A DNA stretch of 64,000 bases from Clostridia bacterium. Its GTDB lineage: Bacteria > Bacillota > Clostridia > Oscillospirales > Acutalibacteraceae. Each line of letters begins with the position of its first letter. Positions within the stretch are counted from its first letter, which is position 1. The translations under genes were made by a program, and so were the position numbers. Shown here piece by piece: positions 43,923 to 52,820 of the stretch. The DNA lies in the NCBI GenBank assembly GCA_017516485.1, contig JAFXCH010000063.1, positions 1 through 64,000 on the forward strand. The letters are read 5' to 3'. A model generated the notes under the pieces. That model made no database searches, was not told where the DNA came from, and saw only the letters and a list, made by a program, of their open reading frames with translations.

Positions 43923-45272
43923 TCAGACCTCAGCACAAGATGAGAAGTTACCTGCCGCATCGCACGCAACAACCGCATAGACATCGCTTTCAGTGCCCTG
44001 CGGGTCAGTAACCTCAAGCGGATAATCCCACTTGTAGTTTTCTATTCTTGTAAGGAATTCGCCGTTTTTCGTAACTCTGTAATATGCAATACCGAAATTA
44101 TCGGTTGACTCTTCCCACGCAACTGTAACACCGTTTTCATCCGCCGACTTTTTAAGGTTTGCAGGTGCTGTCGGTGCCTGTGACTCGAGCACATAGCCGT
44201 TTGCTACATAGTCGTGATATGTTTCAATATAAAACTGCTTTACCATAGACTTACTGTAATAGTGAGAATATGAAAAGGTTATAATGTTTTCACAATAGCG
44301 TGAAGCTATATCCATCTGCCTTGTAAAACGGTCAAGCGTAGCCGTAACGGATTCTATATTTTCCGTTTCACCACGGAGAATTGTACCTGCAAAAGGACCG
44401 GGGCCGATTGCGATATCAAAATTTTCAACATTTGCCCAGAGTTTTACGTCTGCATCAATTTTATCAACTGCGGCGGAATACATCTCCCATATACGCACAA
44501 GCTCACTTTCATCAATCCAATCTGCACCAACTGCATCCTGCGGAGCAATAATATCACCGTCACGCCAGTTAACCTTTTCAAAGAAAGTGAGCCAATCGGC
44601 ATATGCGACAACCTTGCCCAATGAAAGATAGTCGGCTGTAAACGGACTTATAAGCAGAGGAAGTGACTGCTCGGTTTCGTTTATTGCATCAATAACCGTA
44701 TTGAGTCCCTTTGCCATCTTGCCCATAAGAGTGGCACAGTTAATCATATTGTTTATTTCAGGTGTGAAATACCAGCCGTAAAACTCCGTCGGATAATCCT
44801 TATAATACTTAGCATGTATATCTCTTACCATATCTGCGGCAATGCCACAAATCAGCTCATAATCGCCTGTGAAGTTACCGACAAGCCAAAATGAATCGCA
44901 CATTGCAAGGCCGACAAACACCTTGATTCCGCTACCCTTGCAGGCTTCAAGTGCCGCCCCTACAACATCACCGCCGTTTACTGCATTGTCAAAAGCAGAC
45001 AAACTTTCATCATAATAAACAGTCCAATTACCGTTAGCATCCATATTTGCAATATCCTGCAGAATAAGGTACTCTATGCCGTCATCGAGCATATTCTCGA
45101 CCTCCTCTGCCCAGCGTACCTCATCCCATGTACTGCTCTCCCACGACTGAAGGAAAGTGCCGTTGAATTCGGGGTTGCACTTACGCTCTTCAGGCATATG
45201 ACCGCCGAAAGGTGCAACACCCATTATAAGTGCAAGAATTGCAGTGAAAAAGTTTTTAATTGCTGTAAACAT
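43923..45272 (-). CDS. DUF4434 TIM-barrel protein with fibronectin-like C terminus
   Basis: 449 residues. An N-terminal hydrophobic segment (about 8-22) looks like a signal peptide. The next 320 residues match the DUF4434 barrel layout: NGTFLQSWESSTWDEVRW, IEYLILQDIA, FYGWYFTPEINN and LPLLISPF. These proteins are glycoside-hydrolase-like, but the activity is not established. The last 80 residues (PTAPANLKKSADENGVTVAWEES) form a fibronectin-III domain typical of extracellular carbohydrate-active proteins. It is coupled to the FAD gene. Confidence 0.75.
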   Translation of the reverse strand: MFTAIKNFFTAILALIMGVAPFGGHMPEERKCNPEFNGTFLQSWESSTWDEVRWAEEVENMLDDGIEYLILQDIANMDANGNWTVYYDESLSAFDNAVNGGDVVGAALEACKGSGIKVFVGLAMCDSFWLVGNFTGDYELICGIAADMVRDIHAKYYKDYPTEFYGWYFTPEINNMINCATLMGKMAKGLNTVIDAINETEQSLPLLISPFTADYLSLGKVVAYADWLTFFEKVNWRDGDIIAPQDAVGADWIDESELVRIWEMYSAAVDKIDADVKLWANVENFDIAIGPGPFAGTILRGETENIESVTATLDRFTRQMDIASRYCENIITFSYSHYYSKSMVKQFYIETYHDYVANGYVLESQAPTAPANLKKSADENGVTVAWEESTDNFGIAYYRVTKNGEFLTRIENYKWDYPLEVTDPQGTESDVYAVVACDAAGNFSSCAEV

Positions 45273-45295
45273 AAAGAAATCAACTCCAAAACAAT

Positions 45296-45324
45296 CTCCG
45301 TAATGCCGCTATGACATTACGGAG
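45296..45324 (-). terminator. Hairpin between lipase-like and DUF4434 genes
   Basis: CTCCGTAATG (45296-45305) pairs exactly with CATTACGGAG (45315-45324). On the minus strand only ATTGTTTT follows, so it could be a leaky terminator that lowers expression of the downstream genes. Confidence 0.5.
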
Positions 45325-45334
45325 AAATAAATTT

Positions 45335-47227
45335 TCATCGTACACTTATGGCTGAAAATGCAAATATAATTACATCAATAACCATTGTGACAAACTCATA
45401 AAGACCGAGTGACTTGAGCAGCTTTGCAAGTACACCGCTGATAATCGGCTCACCGCCGACGTTTACAAGGTCGTCGCCTCCCTCAATGTTTTCGCCGTTC
45501 ATAACTGTATACCCCTGTGTGCGGTAGCCTGCAGGAGTGAGATTATCTGCAAGGTAATAAACCGTAACATCAAACTGTTTGCCGCTCACCTGAGGAATCT
45601 CTCCGACATATTCAATCTCAATACTTTCACCGGGAGCAAGCTTTACGGTCGGGTCAACCTTAAACTTAATGTCAAGTCCCTTGCATACAACCGCCGTGAC
45701 ATTGATATTAGAATCCGCACATACATTTGTCACGACAAGCTTCTTTGAATCAGAATTCACATAGCCCGAATCATTATTGTCAAAGCGTGCCCATACAGAG
45801 TGACACAGACTTGTCGAATCCCTGAACTGCGGGAAATTCACATCAGAATAAACGTCGGTTATCTCATCGGTAAGAAGAAGCTTCATAACAAGCTCCATAG
45901 TATAATCGTCAAACACAACAAATGCGTGGAACATACCCTTTATAAACCAGGTATTGTCGGGCAGATAGCAGGTTGAAGCATCTACCGTCATATCGGGTGA
46001 AACTTTGTATTTGCCGTCGCAGTCGTTAAGCTGTACATAACCGTCAGCAAAACGCTGACCGAAAGCAGGAGTTGTTGCACCGGTTGCACTTGAGAGTGTG
46101 ATTATCGAGTCGGAGTCTTCATTCATTCCGGAAATAATTCTGTTGCCGTAACCTGCGATAATTGAGATGTTCATGCCATACTCTTCACGAAGGTAGCGGA
46201 GTCTTTCACCTATTGTCGGGAAGATTTCATAGTGAAAACGGTCACTCTTTGCGATAAGACCTGCATGCTGAGTTTCGTCGAGCAGAAGTTCTTTTGCATC
46301 GTCGTACTTATCAGGAGGCATAAAATCCCATATGCTGCCCCAGTTGCCCATAACCTGATAGAAATATGGCTTGACCGCATAGAGAATATCGTCAAGAATA
46401 CCGAGCCAGTTTGCCTTGAGAAGCCAGTTTATATCTTCTTCAATCATAACACCCTGCTCAATAAATCTGATGAGAGTTTCCTCATCAAAATCAATCTCAC
46501 CTGCAAACGGATCATAAGCAATACCTGCACCGCCTATTGCGGGAGAAGTCATAATAACATTGTCAACCTTGTTATCGTCACCATAGAGTGCAAGATAAGT
46601 CGCCGTAACCTGTCCGCCGTGGCTGAGAGAATAGATATTTACTTTATCTGCACCGCTGTGCTCAAGCACGCTGTCAATATAATCACGCAGCATATTTGCG
46701 TTATACTCTGCACCCATTCTGAAATCGCAGGTGAAGTTATAAATGCGTGACGGGTCGAGATACTTCTTCAGCTCTGTCTGAATCTCAAGCTCGTATGTAT
46801 TGGCACCGTCGGGGAATTTTTCATTCAGTGCCGCAGTATTTGTTTCAGCCGCCTCAACAGAAATCGGGCGAAGCGGATAAACGCTTGTGCCGTCATCGTT
46901 ACAGCGGAGAATACCAAGCTTGTCAACAACCTGCTCACCGACAACTTCACCGATAAGCTGAGCATCACCCATAACAAGATTACCCAGAGCACGCCCTGTT
47001 TTTGCAATATTCTCAAGCAAGCCTAGTGCCATCGCGCCTATATCCGGTCCCCAGACTCGCTCGCCGTTCTCGGTAAAAAGACCTGCACCGCCGTAGCCCG
47101 GCACAATGATAACCGGATATTCGGAAACGCCCTCATCAAGATCATCAAAGCTGTAACCCTGTGCAAAACACAGACACGAAACAGCCAGCATTACAACCGA
47201 CAGTAAAACACAAAGCACTTTTTTCAT
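45335..47227 (-). CDS. Secreted lipase-like alpha/beta hydrolase (LCAT-like)
   Basis: 630-residue exported hydrolase. The signal peptide is about residues 1-24 (MKKVLCVLLSVVMLAVSCLC). The hydrolase fold begins with YPVIIVPGYGGAG (oxyanion loop, 37-49). The nucleophile Ser202 lies in YSLSHGG; the usual first Gly of GxSxG is Ser. The layout, with a WDFMPP lid-like region and a distant Asp/His, resembles lecithin:cholesterol acyltransferase-like lipases. A C-terminal hydrophobic helix (about 605-628) may anchor it. Substrate (lipid or ester-decorated polymer) unknown. Confidence 0.75.
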   Translation of the reverse strand: MKKVLCVLLSVVMLAVSCLCFAQGYSFDDLDEGVSEYPVIIVPGYGGAGLFTENGERVWGPDIGAMALGLLENIAKTGRALGNLVMGDAQLIGEVVGEQVVDKLGILRCNDDGTSVYPLRPISVEAAETNTAALNEKFPDGANTYELEIQTELKKYLDPSRIYNFTCDFRMGAEYNANMLRDYIDSVLEHSGADKVNIYSLSHGGQVTATYLALYGDDNKVDNVIMTSPAIGGAGIAYDPFAGEIDFDEETLIRFIEQGVMIEEDINWLLKANWLGILDDILYAVKPYFYQVMGNWGSIWDFMPPDKYDDAKELLLDETQHAGLIAKSDRFHYEIFPTIGERLRYLREEYGMNISIIAGYGNRIISGMNEDSDSIITLSSATGATTPAFGQRFADGYVQLNDCDGKYKVSPDMTVDASTCYLPDNTWFIKGMFHAFVVFDDYTMELVMKLLLTDEITDVYSDVNFPQFRDSTSLCHSVWARFDNNDSGYVNSDSKKLVVTNVCADSNINVTAVVCKGLDIKFKVDPTVKLAPGESIEIEYVGEIPQVSGKQFDVTVYYLADNLTPAGYRTQGYTVMNGENIEGGDDLVNVGGEPIISGVLAKLLKSLGLYEFVTMVIDVIIFAFSAISVR

Positions 47228-47378
47228 ATCAATCCGCCACCCTTTCAGATGTTATACATATATATTAACACAAAAAATCAAAAATTGACAGTGAAATTTT
47301 TGTAAAGACAAAAAATCACCCGTTTAAATATAAACAAAAAATTATAAATTTCATTATTGATTTTCAACAAATTTGCGA

Positions 47379-47406
47379 TTGACTTTAAAGGTCATTGTGC
47401 TATACT
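47379..47406 (+). promoter_or_regulatory. Promoter of antiporter gene
   Basis: TTGACT (47379-47384) and TATACT (47401-47406) with a 16-base spacer. The rest of 47228-47526 is AT-rich and holds the REP-like hairpin described next; I see no gene in it. Confidence 0.65.
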
Positions 47407-47463
47407 TTTTTAGGATTTTTTCAGAGGTTTTCTCTGCCGCGGATAAAGCGATTTAACAGCAAC

Positions 47464-47490
47464 TTCGGCAGGAGCAAGCCCCTGCCCTAC
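47464..47490 (-). repeat. Diverged REP-like hairpin
   Basis: Read on the minus strand: GTAG, stem GGCAGGGGC, TT, stem GCTCCTGCC, GAA. Stem length, loop and flanks equal those of the REP copies at 11138-11708, but the stem sequence differs. It lies in the untranslated leader of the antiporter gene. Confidence 0.65.
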
Positions 47491-47526
47491 TTTCAGGATT
47501 TTTTATGAAATGAAGGCGAATTATAT

Positions 47527-48810
47527 ATGGAAATACTTTTAGGTTTATCATTTGCACTCGGTGCAGGTCTGTTGCTTTCCCGTATTGCAAAGCCGCTTGG
47601 TCTGCCCTCAGTCACATCTTACCTTGTAGCAGGTATACTTATCGGCCCCTACTGCATAGGCAGACTCGGCATTGAAGGTATCGGTTTCACGTCAATGGAA
47701 AGCGTAAAATCGTTTGAGCTTTTCTCTCAGGTTGCTCTCGGCTTTATAGCTTTTGCAATCGGTAACGAGTTCAGACTTTCGCAGCTCAAAAAAATCGGCG
47801 GCAAAGCTACATTCATCGGTATTGTACAGGCGTTAGTCGCAACGCTGCTTGTTGATGCAGCTCTTATCGGCCTCCACTTTGCACTTGGTGAAGATAAGCT
47901 TCCGCTCTCAATGGCAATTACACTCGGTGCTGTTGCCGCAGCTACCGCACCTGCCGCAACACTTATGGTTGTACGTCAGTATAAAGCAAAAGGTAAGCTG
48001 ACAGATTTGCTCCTTCCCATCGTTGCTATAGACGACGCTGTAGGCCTTATAATCTTTGCCGTATCATTCGGTATTGCCAAAGCTGTACAGCACGGCGAAG
48101 TCAACTTAAAAGCAATCATTCTCGAGCCGATTATCGAAATTGTCGGTTCGCTCCTTCTCGGCTCACTTATGGGTATGCTCTTCTCTTGGTTCGAGCGCCA
48201 TTTCAGTTCAAACAGCAAACGTCTGTGTCTTTCAATCACCTGCGTTATTTTCACCGTTGCAATTTCAATGCTCAAGTTTGAAGTGTTCGGTGTGCACATC
48301 GGTTTCTCCGTACTTCTTGTATGTATGATGCTCGGCACAATGTTCTGCAACCTCTGCGACTTCTCTGCAGAAATTATGAACAAGACAGATTCATGGACTA
48401 CCCCTCTTTTCGCCCTCTTCTTTGTGCTCAGCGGTGCAGAGCTTGAGCTGAGAGTTTTCAGCGACATCGCCATTATCGGCATCGGTGCCGCATATATAAT
48501 CAGCCGCTCAATCGGTAAATATTTCGGTGCATATGCCAGTGCAAAAGTTGTAAAATGCGACGAAAAAACTACCAGATATCTCGGTATCACACTTTTACCC
48601 CAGGCCGGTGTCGCACTCGGTATGTCGGTTACAGCTATGGAGCTTGGCGAAGTCGGCCAGATGATAAGAAATATTGTTCTTTTCTCAGTGCTCATCTACG
48701 AGCTTGTTGGTCCGATGCTCACAAAAATCGCCCTTACCAAGGCAGGCAACATCGAGCCCAAACCTCATCACAAGGAAAGAAAGCACCGCACACCCCCTGC
48801 AAAAATATAA
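47527..48810 (+). CDS. Cation:proton antiporter, CPA2 family
   Basis: Membrane antiporter (427 residues, about 12-13 helices) exchanging Na+ or K+ for H+, keeping cytosolic pH and ion balance. Conserved parts: SVTSYLVAGILIGPYCIG, the unwound-helix region GAVAAATAPAATLMVVRQY, and IVAIDDAVGLIIFAV, whose two Asp residues form the ion site of CPA2 exchangers. There is no TrkA/RCK regulatory domain; the C terminus is a short basic tail. It has its own promoter and terminator. Confidence 0.9.
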   Translation: MEILLGLSFALGAGLLLSRIAKPLGLPSVTSYLVAGILIGPYCIGRLGIEGIGFTSMESVKSFELFSQVALGFIAFAIGNEFRLSQLKKIGGKATFIGIVQALVATLLVDAALIGLHFALGEDKLPLSMAITLGAVAAATAPAATLMVVRQYKAKGKLTDLLLPIVAIDDAVGLIIFAVSFGIAKAVQHGEVNLKAIILEPIIEIVGSLLLGSLMGMLFSWFERHFSSNSKRLCLSITCVIFTVAISMLKFEVFGVHIGFSVLLVCMMLGTMFCNLCDFSAEIMNKTDSWTTPLFALFFVLSGAELELRVFSDIAIIGIGAAYIISRSIGKYFGAYASAKVVKCDEKTTRYLGITLLPQAGVALGMSVTAMELGEVGQMIRNIVLFSVLIYELVGPMLTKIALTKAGNIEPKPHHKERKHRTPPAKI

Positions 48811-48814
48811 TTTT

Positions 48815-48842
48815 AAAAGCCCTGCAATGCAGGGCTTTTTGT
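48815..48842. terminator. Bidirectional terminator
   Basis: AAAAGCCCTGCA (48815-48826) pairs with TGCAGGGCTTTT (48828-48839), then T. It separates the antiporter and convergent spoVT. Confidence 0.85.
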
Positions 48843-48843
48843 T

Positions 48844-49383
48844 TTATTCTTCCATCTGTCTGCCGAGGAAGTTTGCGGCAACCTGCACGAGCTTGATATC
48901 TGCAGGAGCAGGTACGGAAAGCTTTTCGTCGCCAAGCATAACAACAGCGCCCGAAACATCGCCTGCAGCAATAATCGGCGCCGCCACGCAAGCCTTGCGT
49001 TCAACGCCTATCGCAGGTGTCATACCTTCACCCTCACGCTGAGTTGTATAAAGCTCACGACGCTCCATATAATCCTCAAGTTCCTCTGAAAGTTGTCGGT
49101 CAATAACCTCTTTTTTCGAAATACCCGCACAGGCAATAACCCTGTCGCGGTCGCAAATCAGTATAGGGCTGTTTGACCCTCTGCAGAGCACTTCTGCATA
49201 CTGTGTGGCAATCAAAGACAGCTCACCTACCGGCGAATATTTCTTGAATATAACCTCACCGTCCGGCGCAGTAAAAATCTCCAGCGGGTCGCCTTCACGG
49301 ATACGCATAGTGCGGCGGATTTCTTTCGGAATAACAACCCTGCCAAGGTCGTCGATTCTGCGAACAATTCCAGTTGCTTTCAT
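48844..49383 (-). CDS. spoVT: Stage V sporulation protein T
   Basis: Forespore transcription regulator of 179 residues. The AbrB-type swapped-hairpin DNA-binding domain is MKATGIVRRIDDLGRVVIPKEIRRTM (1-26) and onward to about 50. A GAF-like sensor domain follows (56-179: SPILICDRDRVIACAGISKKEV and CVAAPIIAAGDVSGAVVML). The two-domain length separates SpoVT from plain AbrB (about 95 residues). Its presence supports a spore-forming host. It is transcribed alone; AAGGAGAAAG precedes the start. Confidence 0.93.
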   Translation of the reverse strand: MKATGIVRRIDDLGRVVIPKEIRRTMRIREGDPLEIFTAPDGEVIFKKYSPVGELSLIATQYAEVLCRGSNSPILICDRDRVIACAGISKKEVIDRQLSEELEDYMERRELYTTQREGEGMTPAIGVERKACVAAPIIAAGDVSGAVVMLGDEKLSVPAPADIKLVQVAANFLGRQMEE

Positions 49384-49502
49384 AAAATATCTTTCTCCTT
49401 GTTTTACATTGCGTTAATTCGGGCGGATATTATCCGCCTTTACACAAATTTTCAAATTGTGTTGTTAGGATATGTGAAACTTGGAGATTTATACTGTGCT
49501 GA

Positions 49503-49531
49503 TTTACTTTTGAAATCAAATATGATATAAT
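49503..49531 (+). promoter_or_regulatory. Promoter of small lipoprotein gene
   Basis: TTTACT (49503-49508) and TATAAT (49526-49531), 17-base spacer, with TGA before the -10. The same TTTACT/TGATATAAT pattern recurs at 54106. Confidence 0.6.
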
Positions 49532-49563
49532 TTCAACACAATAAAATCAAAAGGGGCATAAAT

Positions 49564-50037
49564 ATGAAAAAAGCAATTTCACTGTTACTTGTACTGATTC
49601 TTACGCTCGGCCTTTGCTCTTGCAATATCGGCAAAGACAAAAGAGTACTCAATGCAATTGACGTGCTCAAGGAATTCTGGACAGAGAAATACAGCGAAGA
49701 TTTTTACAAAGAAAATAAATGCGACGGCTACTTTGAAATAATAAACACAAGATTAATAGAAATTAAAGACAATGACACCTCTATGTTTAAAAACGTCGAT
49801 TACATAGTCGAGTTTGAGCTTTTTACCGATTATTACAGCAACGGTCTCTATTACGATAATCAATCGATGTATGACACGGTTATCGTATACAAAGACGGTA
49901 CAACAAAGGTAGACGGCGGCTATATCGACAGATACAGATCATCAACATTCAGCAACGATTTCTCCGTTTTCATCGAATCCGTAGAAAATTACGGTGACAA
50001 ATACAACTGCATCGAAAAGCTGACAGAAGAAAAATAA
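49564..50037 (+). CDS. Small lipoprotein of unknown function
   Basis: 157 residues with a lipoprotein signal peptide; the lipobox LCSC places the acylated Cys at about residue 20. The mature part is rich in Asp, Tyr and Lys (YSEDFYKENKCDGYFEIINTRLIEIKD) and looks like a small alpha/beta domain. I do not recognise a family. Only 28 bases separate it from the HAD gene, so both probably share the promoter at 49503-49531. Confidence 0.7.
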   Translation: MKKAISLLLVLILTLGLCSCNIGKDKRVLNAIDVLKEFWTEKYSEDFYKENKCDGYFEIINTRLIEIKDNDTSMFKNVDYIVEFELFTDYYSNGLYYDNQSMYDTVIVYKDGTTKVDGGYIDRYRSSTFSNDFSVFIESVENYGDKYNCIEKLTEEK

Positions 50038-50065
50038 ACCCAAAACATAAAAAGGCGGTGCGGTT

Positions 50066-50806
50066 ATGGATTACAGCACAAAACCTTCAATGATACTTTT
50101 TGATGTAGGCGGTACACTTTTCAAAGGCGGCAACTTTTCGGCTTATAACGGTCTGGAGGCACTCAGGCTTCAGGCTTTAAACCCCGAAGCAACAGATACT
50201 GCAACAATGGCTGAGCTATGGAACAGATACTCTGACGAAATCGGTTCGGGTCACAAATCAGCCTCAGGCACCTCGCTTGACTTTCCGCTTTCCGCTGCAC
50301 TAAAGTTTATTACAATGAAAGTCGGTCTCCGCTATAACATATCAATGTATGCACAAGAGGAGATTTTCGACAGATTCAATTCTGCAAGAGAGGTTATCGG
50401 CGGTATACCCGAATTGCTTGAAACAGCAAGCTCACTCGGAATACGCACAGGCGTTATCAGCAACAATGCAATGAGCGGTGAATCGCTTGCACTTGCGGTA
50501 AAGCAGTGGATTCCGACATCGGAAATGGAATTCTGCCTGACAAGTGCAGATATACTTCTTTCAAAGCCGGACAGAAATATTTTTGATATTGCTGTAAGCT
50601 ACGCAAACCTCGATGCAACCGACTGCTGGTACTGCGGCGACAGCTTTACGCCGGATGTTTACGGAGCCAAACATGCAGGGCTTACTCCTGTGCTGTTCGA
50701 TGTCAAATCGCCGGTCTCAATACAGTTCAAATCCGAAACAGATATAGGCGAATATATGGTTGTAAATAACTGGAATGAACTAAAAAAACATCTGCAAAGC
50801 ATATAG
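50066..50806 (+). CDS. HAD-superfamily hydrolase
   Basis: 246-residue haloacid-dehalogenase-type phosphatase. Motif I is ILFDVGGTLFKGG; the second Asp of DxD is replaced by Gly, so the general acid is missing or moved. Motif II is GVISNNAM, the Lys is in LLSKPDRNIFDIA, and motif IV is CWYCGDSFTPDVYGAKHAG. The helical cap lies at about residues 20-95. A phospho-substrate cannot be named. A terminator follows at 50808. Confidence 0.85.
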   Translation: MDYSTKPSMILFDVGGTLFKGGNFSAYNGLEALRLQALNPEATDTATMAELWNRYSDEIGSGHKSASGTSLDFPLSAALKFITMKVGLRYNISMYAQEEIFDRFNSAREVIGGIPELLETASSLGIRTGVISNNAMSGESLALAVKQWIPTSEMEFCLTSADILLSKPDRNIFDIAVSYANLDATDCWYCGDSFTPDVYGAKHAGLTPVLFDVKSPVSIQFKSETDIGEYMVVNNWNELKKHLQSI

Positions 50807-50807
50807 T

Positions 50808-50851
50808 AAATGCGGCACACTTTGATATAAAGCGTGCCGCATTTAACTTTT
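50808..50851 (+). terminator. Terminator after HAD gene
   Basis: AAATGCGGCAC (50808-50818) pairs with GTGCCGCATTT (50834-50844); the inner CTTTG/AAAG also pairs. AACTTTT follows. Confidence 0.75.
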
Positions 50852-50966
50852 AAAGAATAAAAATCATTGCAATCGCTTTGAAAACAGGGCAAACAGTATT
50901 TAATAGTTATTTTTTACAATAAGAACGATAAGCACTTTAGTTTTTTGTACAAAATTAATATTTTGC

Positions 50967-50996
50967 TTGTAAATACACCGTAATATATGGTATAAT
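50967..50996 (+). promoter_or_regulatory. Promoter of MFS-LRR gene pair
   Basis: TTGTAA (50967-50972) and TATAAT (50991-50996), 18-base spacer. Confidence 0.6.
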
Positions 50997-51031
50997 GTTG
51001 AGCAATATACAATACTTAAGGAGTGTTTTGC

Positions 51032-52801
51032 TTGAGCGACAAGAAAAAGACCTTGTCTATTGATAAGGTCAAGGATTTCGTTACAGAAATCAAAACCCAT
51101 TGGAACACCCCTGCAGAAGGCAAATACGTGCCGTACAAGGAGTACAAAGATGTTGTGCTTGCAGTCGGCAGTAACTATGCAGGCTCAAAGGTGCTTGAGT
51201 ATATAGGCTTCTTCTCCGCCTGTTACCTCATTATGCACCACTACAAGCTGCCCTATCTCACATTCTCCATTATAGGCATTATAAATATGCCCCTCGGCTA
51301 CATATCCGCACTTATGTGGTGGCTTGTATGCGACAACCTGGGATTCCTGCCAAAACGTACCGAGAAAAAGTTTTACGGCGTTTACTTTGCGATGATACTG
51401 TTCGGTATATCGACTATCTTGTTCGACTACTCAACGCTGTTCAACTCCAGCAGCGGATTCATCCGCCTTCTTAACAGCTTTGAAGGAATGAATGCCACGG
51501 CGTGCTTCAAAGTATTCGGCACGCACTTTCTGTACACAGGCTGGGTCGGTGCCCGTAACATTTTCTGGCGCAAAAAGCTACTTCCCAAATACGGCAGATA
51601 CAAATATTCGCTTTACTGCGATGTTATACCCAAGTGTATAATGGTAATACTTATAGGCTGGTTGCCTGTTTACAACATAGCCGCTGTTGAAACACGTGTA
51701 TGGGTTGCAAACCTGCTCTTTGCAACATACAATGTATTCGGCTTTGCCAACAATATGGAAACCTGCACCAAGAGCATAAGCCCGAATCTGCAGGAGCGAA
51801 TTTACGTGCGAAGCTATCCCGTAAAGCTGTCTCACTTTTTCAACACAATCGTCGGTATTATAATGCCGATTTTCATCGGTATGCTCCGTAATGAGTGGGC
51901 TGACATAAATGTTTACCGCTATGTAATTCCGATAACATTTATAATCCTTGCCGCAATGACAATGATTTTTGCAGGCAGAATCAAAGAGAGAATTCCTCAG
52001 CCGCCCGTTGAGAAAAAGGTTCAGATTAAATTCTGGGACGGTATGTTCGGCGTTCTCAAGAACAAATATCTGCTTATCAAAAACGTTGTTGCGCTTATTG
52101 ACGCACTCGGCAACGGTATGCTGCCGTTTGTAACGGTTCTTTACTTCTACACATTCCGTCTGAGCGGTCTCCCCTACAGCCTTATTGTTATGCTGATTTC
52201 GTTTGCAGGCACTCCGCCCGATTTATTCTCCCCCTATTTCCTCAAACGTTTCTCATACAAGCAGATTATGATTTTCTATCAGCTGACAAGAGCACTCGGC
52301 AACGCCGCAATTGTTGCAGCAATCTGGTTCTGCGGTGATAACCTTGTGCTTTGCGGTACAATATGTGTTGTCGTTCTCTTCTTTATGGAAATGACAAAGA
52401 CTGTTCCCACAACCGCAGGTCACGATATGGATGTACGTATAGCAGACTACCAGATGTATATTTCAGGTGAAAGACTTGAGAATTTCGCAAGTGTGTTCAG
52501 TTGGTTTACAGGTCCGGTAACATCTTTTATAGGTCTGTTAATTCCGATTTTCCTGCTCCGCTACGGTTTCAACAGCAACTGGGAAGTACTCTTCCTCGAC
52601 GCTTCAAGAAGAAATATTATTGCAATACCGCTGATTGTTGATGTCATAGGTTTCCTTCTTATGACCATTCCCTATCTCTTCTGGGACTACGACAGCAAGA
52701 AGCAGAACCTGGTTATGGAAGTGCTCAAACGACGTGCCGCAGTAACCGAAGAGCACGCTTTGGAAGCTGACGAAAAGGTTTCCGGCGGATATAAAGGTTA
52801 A
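51032..52801 (+). CDS. MFS-like transporter
   Basis: 589-residue polytopic membrane protein from TTG 51032 (AAGGAG seven bases upstream). About twelve helices are visible, with a long cytosolic N terminus (about 50 residues) and a central loop around residue 325 (GRIKERIPQPPVEKKVQIKFWDG). The second half (LIDALGNGMLPFVTVLYFYTFRLSGLPYSLIVMLIS) resembles glycoside/pentoside/hexuronide-type MFS carriers. Substrate unknown. The LRR gene follows after 19 bases, so the pair is probably one membrane system. Confidence 0.7.
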   Translation: MSDKKKTLSIDKVKDFVTEIKTHWNTPAEGKYVPYKEYKDVVLAVGSNYAGSKVLEYIGFFSACYLIMHHYKLPYLTFSIIGIINMPLGYISALMWWLVCDNLGFLPKRTEKKFYGVYFAMILFGISTILFDYSTLFNSSSGFIRLLNSFEGMNATACFKVFGTHFLYTGWVGARNIFWRKKLLPKYGRYKYSLYCDVIPKCIMVILIGWLPVYNIAAVETRVWVANLLFATYNVFGFANNMETCTKSISPNLQERIYVRSYPVKLSHFFNTIVGIIMPIFIGMLRNEWADINVYRYVIPITFIILAAMTMIFAGRIKERIPQPPVEKKVQIKFWDGMFGVLKNKYLLIKNVVALIDALGNGMLPFVTVLYFYTFRLSGLPYSLIVMLISFAGTPPDLFSPYFLKRFSYKQIMIFYQLTRALGNAAIVAAIWFCGDNLVLCGTICVVVLFFMEMTKTVPTTAGHDMDVRIADYQMYISGERLENFASVFSWFTGPVTSFIGLLIPIFLLRYGFNSNWEVLFLDASRRNIIAIPLIVDVIGFLLMTIPYLFWDYDSKKQNLVMEVLKRRAAVTEEHALEADEKVSGGYKG

Positions 52802-52820
52802 GAAAGGAGGCTGCAGATTT

